This document shows, one piece after another, positions 59,939 through 64,000 of a DNA stretch of 64,000 bases. Position 1 is the stretch's first letter; each line of letters starts with the position of its first letter. A program made the translations under genes and the position numbers. The stretch is from assembly GCF_052076145.1 (NCBI RefSeq), contig NZ_CP197246.1, positions 1,116,001 through 1,180,000 on the forward strand. The letters run 5' to 3'. Under the pieces are notes generated by a model. It was not told the origin of the DNA, searched no databases, and saw nothing but the letters and a program-made list of their open reading frames with translations. The stretch comes from Kitasatospora sp052076145 (GTDB lineage Bacteria > Actinomycetota > Actinomycetes > Streptomycetales > Streptomycetaceae).

Positions 59939-61098
59939 GACAGCTCCCGCAACTCATCGGCGCTCGCCGCGAGTTCGCTCGCGGTGAGGTCGTCGGCGAA
60001 GCAGCCGCCGCCGATCCCGACGGGCAGCGGCAGCCGCTGCCTGCCGTCGCGGTGGCGGACGGTGTCGGTGAGGGCTTCACCGAGCGTCTCCGGCTCCATC
60101 AGCGGGTGCCAGACGGGCAGCCCCAGCCGCCGCATCAGGGCGAGGATGCGGTCCCGTTCGCCGGGCTCGACCAGTCCCCTCCGCTGGGCGAGCACCGTGG
60201 TCAGCGCCATGTCGACGCAGACCGCCTCTCCGTGCAGCAGCTCGGGCAGCGCCCGCATCTCCACGGTCGGGCTGAACGAGTGGCCGTAGTCCATCGAGCG
60301 CTCCAACCGGTGCTCCCACAGGTTGGGCTGGAGCTCCTGGAGCATCCCGTGCACGGCCCGGACGAGCACTTCGGCGGCCGGGGTCGGCCCCTGGAAGCGC
60401 TGGGCGATCAGCTCCTCGCCGTGCCGCTCCAGCAGGTCGAACAGGCGGCGGTCCTTGATCAGGGCGATCTTGAGGATCTCCGCCAGGCCGTTGCTCAGGT
60501 GGCGCGGGTCGAGCGTGGCGAGGAACGCCGGGTCGAGCAGGGTGGCGGCGGCGGGGTGGTAGGTGCCGAGCCGGTTCTTGTGGCTGCCGAAGTTGACGCC
60601 GGTCTTGGCGCCGACGCCGGCGTCCACCAGGCCGATCAGCGTGGTCGGCACCCGGACGAACGGGGTCGACCGCCGGTAGAGGCTGCACGCCAGGCCGACG
60701 ACGTCCATCAGCACGCCGCCGCCCATCGCGATGACGGGTTCACCCCGCCGGGCGAGCCCGAAGCGCTCCATCGCCTCGGCGACCCGGAAGACCGAGTCCA
60801 TCGTCTTGACCTGCTCGTGCGCGGGCAGCACACAGAGCTCGTACGCGAGCCCCCGGGCCTCGAAGTACGCCCGGAGGCGGTCGCCGTACAGCTCGTGGAC
60901 GGTGGCCTCGACCACCACCAGCCGGCGGCCCGGGAAGGCCCCGGCGGCGGCCAGCGCCGGGTTGGCCGGGGAGAGCACCCCCGGAGTGAAGGTCACCTCG
61001 TAGGTGACCGGCAACGCGGTCGTCACCGTCCACCCGGTGACCGGCTCCCCCAGGGTGAACAGCCCGTGGGAGTCGCGGTTGTTTCGCTTGGCAGGCAC
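59923..61098 (-). CDS. 2-epi-5-epi-valiolone synthase (sedoheptulose 7-phosphate cyclase)
   Basis: GTG 61098 is favoured because GAAGGAGG lies upstream; a longer start (61164) adds a non-conserved leader. 391 aa. Cyclase motifs: GGGVLMDVVGLACSLYRR, RVPTTLIGLVDAGVGAKTG, NFGSHKNRLGTYHP, GLAEILKIALIKD (catalytic Glu/Lys), DYGHSFSPTVEM (zinc His) and LLHGEAVCVD (zinc His). The family pattern matches EEVS enzymes such as ValA/AcbC/CetA, which cyclise sedoheptulose 7-phosphate to a C7-cyclitol, rather than AroB or DDGS. It heads the 11-gene operon. Confidence 0.88.
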   Translation of the reverse strand: MPAKRNNRDSHGLFTLGEPVTGWTVTTALPVTYEVTFTPGVLSPANPALAAAGAFPGRRLVVVEATVHELYGDRLRAYFEARGLAYELCVLPAHEQVKTMDSVFRVAEAMERFGLARRGEPVIAMGGGVLMDVVGLACSLYRRSTPFVRVPTTLIGLVDAGVGAKTGVNFGSHKNRLGTYHPAAATLLDPAFLATLDPRHLSNGLAEILKIALIKDRRLFDLLERHGEELIAQRFQGPTPAAEVLVRAVHGMLQELQPNLWEHRLERSMDYGHSFSPTVEMRALPELLHGEAVCVDMALTTVLAQRRGLVEPGERDRILALMRRLGLPVWHPLMEPETLGEALTDTVRHRDGRQRLPLPVGIGGGCFADDLTASELAASADELRELSCATR

Positions 61099-61275
61099 TG
61101 CGGCCTCCTTCGTACTCGAAAGTGCTTCGGCTCCCAACAGTCGGCCGCCCGACGTCCCGGACACACGGGCGTCCGGTCACGTCCATGTCCCACACGCCCC
61201 AGCCCACGCCCGCCCGGAGACCGTCGTGTCAGTACCGTGGAGACAGGAGGGGCACTCTCCGAAGGAACGTGCGCC

Positions 61276-62580
61276 ATGAACTTCACCGACCGCGCCGACG
61301 CGGGCCGCCGCCTCGCCGCCGAGCTCACCCACCTGCGCGGCAGCGACGCCGTCGTGGTGGGGCTGCCGCGTGGCGGGGTGCCGGTGGCCGCCGAGGTCGC
61401 CGAAGTGCTCGCCGCGCCGCTGGACATCTGCGTCGTCCGCAAGCTCGGCTGCCCCGGGCAGCCGGAGCTGGCCATGGGGGCGATCGGCGAGGGCGACGCA
61501 CTGGTCCGCAACGAGCGGGTGATCCGGGGTGCAGGCGTGACGTCCGCGCAGTTCGCCGAGGTGGAGCGGAGCGAGCGCACCGAGCTGGCCCGCCGGGCCG
61601 GGCGGTACCGCCGGGGCCGGCCGGCCGTCGAGCTGCGCGGCCGTACGGTGATCGTGGTCGACGACGGGCTCGCCACGGGTTCGACGGCGCTGGCGGCCTG
61701 CCGGATCGTCCGAGCCCGGGGGGCGGGCCGGGTGGTGCTGGCCGTGCCCGTGGCGCCCTCCGACTGGGAGCGGACGATGGCGGGGGCGGCGGACGAGCTG
61801 GTCTGCCCGCTGACCCCGGCCCGGTTCTGGGCGATCGGCCAGTTCTACGCCGACTTCGGCCAGACCTCCGACGCCGAGGTGCTCGCCTGCCTGGCCCACA
61901 GCGCCCCCGCCCCCACCACCCGGGCCGTCACGGTCGAGGTCCCAGGCGGCATCGCCCTCCCCGCTGATCTGACGGTGCCTCAGAATGCCTCCGGTACGGT
62001 GGTGTTCGCGCACGGCAGCGGCAGCAGCAGGCGCAGCCCGCGCAACCGCGAGGTCGCCGCCACGCTCCAGCGGGCGGGCCTAGCCACCCTGCTGCTGGAC
62101 CTGCTGACGCCCGCCGAGGAGCCGGACCGCCGCAAGGTCTTCGACGTCGAGCTGCTCGCCGAGCGGCTCGGCGCCGCCTTCCGAAGCCTGGACGGCCTGG
62201 GCGACCTCGACGGCCCGGTCGGCTGCTTCGGGGCGAGCACCGGCGCGGCCGCCGCGCTGCGGGCGGCGGCGGAGCCCGGTTCGCCGGTCGCGGCAGTGGT
62301 CTCCCGGGGCGGCCGCCCGGATCTGGCCGGGCCCTGGCTGGCGCACGTCCGGGCCCCGACCCTGCTGATCGTCGGCGGGGCGGACGTGGGGGTGCTGGAG
62401 CTCAACCGGGAGGCCCGCGCGCAGCTGCGCTGCGAGAACAGCCTCGCCGTCGTGCCCGGCGCCGGTCACCTCTTCGAGGAGCCGCGGGCCCTGGAGGCGG
62501 TCGGCGAACTGGCCGCCGAATGGTTCACCAGATGGTTCGGGCAGTTCGCACACACCGGGGAGGATCACTGGACATTATGA
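61276..62580 (+). CDS. Phosphoribosyltransferase-alpha/beta-hydrolase fusion (434 aa)
   Basis: ATG 61276. Residues ~1-210: phosphoribosyltransferase-like, VVGLPRGGVPVAAEVA and VIVVDDGLATGSTALAA (PRPP loop). ~220-430: dienelactone-hydrolase-like domain with VVFAHGSGSSRRSPRN, nucleophile elbow GASTGAAA, and GGRPDL and GAGHLFEEP near the end. Such fusions are known in actinobacteria, with function unclear. Divergent from the cyclitol operon across 177 bp, so it is not in that operon. Confidence 0.85.
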   Translation: MNFTDRADAGRRLAAELTHLRGSDAVVVGLPRGGVPVAAEVAEVLAAPLDICVVRKLGCPGQPELAMGAIGEGDALVRNERVIRGAGVTSAQFAEVERSERTELARRAGRYRRGRPAVELRGRTVIVVDDGLATGSTALAACRIVRARGAGRVVLAVPVAPSDWERTMAGAADELVCPLTPARFWAIGQFYADFGQTSDAEVLACLAHSAPAPTTRAVTVEVPGGIALPADLTVPQNASGTVVFAHGSGSSRRSPRNREVAATLQRAGLATLLLDLLTPAEEPDRRKVFDVELLAERLGAAFRSLDGLGDLDGPVGCFGASTGAAAALRAAAEPGSPVAAVVSRGGRPDLAGPWLAHVRAPTLLIVGGADVGVLELNREARAQLRCENSLAVVPGAGHLFEEPRALEAVGELAAEWFTRWFGQFAHTGEDHWTL

Positions 62581-62733
62581 CCAGCCCCAACCGGCCCGAC
62601 CTGCTCACCTTGTACACATTGAGCAGTCCAGAAGCCAGCTGTTGCCCAATCAGTCCGACAGGGCCAAGCTCAGCACTCAACCGCGTCACCTACCCCAGGG
62701 CACCGCGGAAGCCTCAACGTGGAGGGACCACCG

Positions 62734-63942
62734 ATGACCACCAACGCCGTTGAACTGACCCCCGAGGAGCTCGAAGCCGGCCTCGACGCGGAGCAGCTGC
62801 GCCGCCTGGTGGGCCTGGTCGAGCACGACGCCGCCGGTGACCCCTTCCCGGTCATCGCGCAGGACGCGATCGTGTTCGTGGTGGGCAACGCCACCCAGAC
62901 CTCGCACTACTACCAGACCGTCTTCGGCATGGACCTGGTCGCCTACTCGGGCCCGGAGACCGGCCGCCGTGACCGCAAGGCCTTCGTGCTGCGCTCCGGC
63001 TCCTGCCGCTTCGTGATCAAGGGCGGGGTCTCCCCGGACAGCGAGCTGCTGGACCACCACCGCCGCCACGGCGACGGCGTCGTCGACCTGGCGCTGGAGG
63101 TGCCGGACGTCGACAAGTGCATCGAGCACGCCCGCGCCCAGGGCGCCCGCATCCTGGAGGAGCCGAACGACGTCTCCGACGAGAACGGCACCGTGCGCCG
63201 CGCCGCGATCGGCACCTACGGCGAGACCCGCCACACCCTGATCGACCGGTCCCGCTACCACGGCCCCTACCTGCCGGGCTACGTCGTCGCCGAGACGAAG
63301 GTGACGCGCCCGGCCGGTGCGCCCAAGCGGCTGTTCCAGGCCCTCGACCACGCCGTCGGCAACGTCGAGATCGGCAAGATGGACGAGTGGGTCAGCTTCT
63401 ACAACCGCGTCATGGGCTTCGTGAACATGGCCGAGTTCGTCGGCGACGACATCGCCACCGAGTACTCCGCCCTGATGAGCAAGGTCGTCGCGAGCGGCAA
63501 CCACCGGGTCAAGTTCCCGCTGAACGAGCCCGCGATCGCGAAGAAGAAGTCGCAGATCGACGAGTACCTGGAGTTCTACGGCGGCCCCGGCTGCCAGCAC
63601 ATGGCGCTCGCCACCAACGACATCCTCACCACCGTCGACATCCTGCGCGCCAACGGCGTGGAGTTCCTCAACACCCCCGACTCGTACTACGACGACCCGG
63701 AGCTGCGCAAGCGCATCGGCGAGGTGCGGGTGCCGGTCGAGGAGCTGAAGAAGCGCGCGATCCTGGTCGACCGCGACGAGGACGGCTACCTGCTGCAGAT
63801 CTTCACCAAGCCCCAGGGCGACCGGCCGACGGTGTTCTTCGAGTTCATCGAGCGGCATGGTTCACTCGGTTTCGGCAAGGGCAACTTCAAGGCGCTGTTC
63901 GAGTCGCTGGAGCGCGAGCAGGACCGGCGCGGCAACCTCTGA
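62734..63942 (+). CDS. hppD: 4-hydroxyphenylpyruvate dioxygenase
   Basis: 402 aa, ATG 62734 after GGAGGGA. Two VOC repeats; C-terminal iron ligands are in ALDHAVGN, GCQHMALAT and FFEFIER. YYDDPELRKRIGEVRVPVEELKK and HGSLGFGKGNFKALFESLE are near-invariant family segments. It converts 4-hydroxyphenylpyruvate to homogentisate in tyrosine breakdown. Followed by the start of a likely hmgA gene. Confidence 0.95.
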   Translation: MTTNAVELTPEELEAGLDAEQLRRLVGLVEHDAAGDPFPVIAQDAIVFVVGNATQTSHYYQTVFGMDLVAYSGPETGRRDRKAFVLRSGSCRFVIKGGVSPDSELLDHHRRHGDGVVDLALEVPDVDKCIEHARAQGARILEEPNDVSDENGTVRRAAIGTYGETRHTLIDRSRYHGPYLPGYVVAETKVTRPAGAPKRLFQALDHAVGNVEIGKMDEWVSFYNRVMGFVNMAEFVGDDIATEYSALMSKVVASGNHRVKFPLNEPAIAKKKSQIDEYLEFYGGPGCQHMALATNDILTTVDILRANGVEFLNTPDSYYDDPELRKRIGEVRVPVEELKKRAILVDRDEDGYLLQIFTKPQGDRPTVFFEFIERHGSLGFGKGNFKALFESLEREQDRRGNL

Positions 63943-63975
63943 CAGCCGGCCAGCCAGACCGAGGAGAGGTCGACC

Positions 63976-64000
63976 ATGGCGCACTACCGCCAGCTGGGCA
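63976..64000 (+). CDS. Start of a probable homogentisate 1,2-dioxygenase (partial)
   Basis: GAGGAG precedes ATG 63976 and eight codons (MAHYRQLG) are inside the window. The N-terminus resembles actinobacterial homogentisate dioxygenases and the gene follows hppD, the preceding step of the pathway. Assigned mainly from context; only 25 bases are visible. Confidence 0.5.

Overview
High-GC actinobacterial chromosome (GC-rich third codon positions, GTG and TTG starts, ATGA and GTGA overlaps), most likely Streptomyces or Kitasatospora. Supporting features are two secreted GH18 enzymes with DasR-type and CsnR-type operator sequences, a SalK/SCO6745-like protein, an SPW-repeat protein, and HppD followed by the first codons of HmgA. 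No rRNA, tRNA, CRISPR array or insertion sequence was seen.

Layout. 1-7.8 kb: end of an osmoprotectant-binding protein, a small winged-helix-like protein, a secreted transglycosylase behind a structured leader, a methyltransferase whose frame runs without a stop into a DasR-box chitinase, an anchored unknown, an MFS exporter and a SalK-like protein. 8.2-30.2 kb: one nine-gene plus-strand operon, a hybrid NRPS / PUFA-type PKS cluster. The NRPS is C-A(Ser)-T-C-A(Gly). Its second A domain carries a luciferase-like monooxygenase between A4 and A5 and an N-methyltransferase after A8. That A domain is then cut by a gene boundary, so its A10 lysine, carrier domain and terminal reductase lie in the next gene. 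The PKS is split into AT-ACP-ACP and KS-CLF-KR-DH. P450, DHA2 exporter, type II thioesterase, Sfp-type PPTase and FMN reductase complete the set. My reading is an acyl-Ser-Gly product in which glycine is N-methylated and possibly alpha-hydroxylated, with FMNH2 from the last gene.

30.2-52.4 kb: mostly housekeeping and accessory genes: HTH/coiled-coil protein, two GNAT proteins, acyl-CoA dehydrogenases, second GH18 enzyme, DUF2975/XRE pair, fumarase, a small SMI1/KNR4 island flanked by inverted 18-bp repeats, PadR regulator, multicopper oxidase and a two-component system.

52.6-61.1 kb: a tightly overlapping 11-gene minus-strand operon starting with a 2-epi-5-epi-valiolone synthase (EEVS). It holds five cupin proteins, a cyclase-fold paralogue without recognisable zinc ligands, a VOC epimerase candidate, an SDR and two zinc MDR dehydrogenases. 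It looks like an undescribed C7-cyclitol pathway, with no aminotransferase, kinase or glycosyltransferase. Two cupin/cupin/cyclase sets in it look like a duplication. 61.3-64 kb: phosphoribosyltransferase-hydrolase fusion, then tyrosine catabolism (hppD and the start of hmgA).
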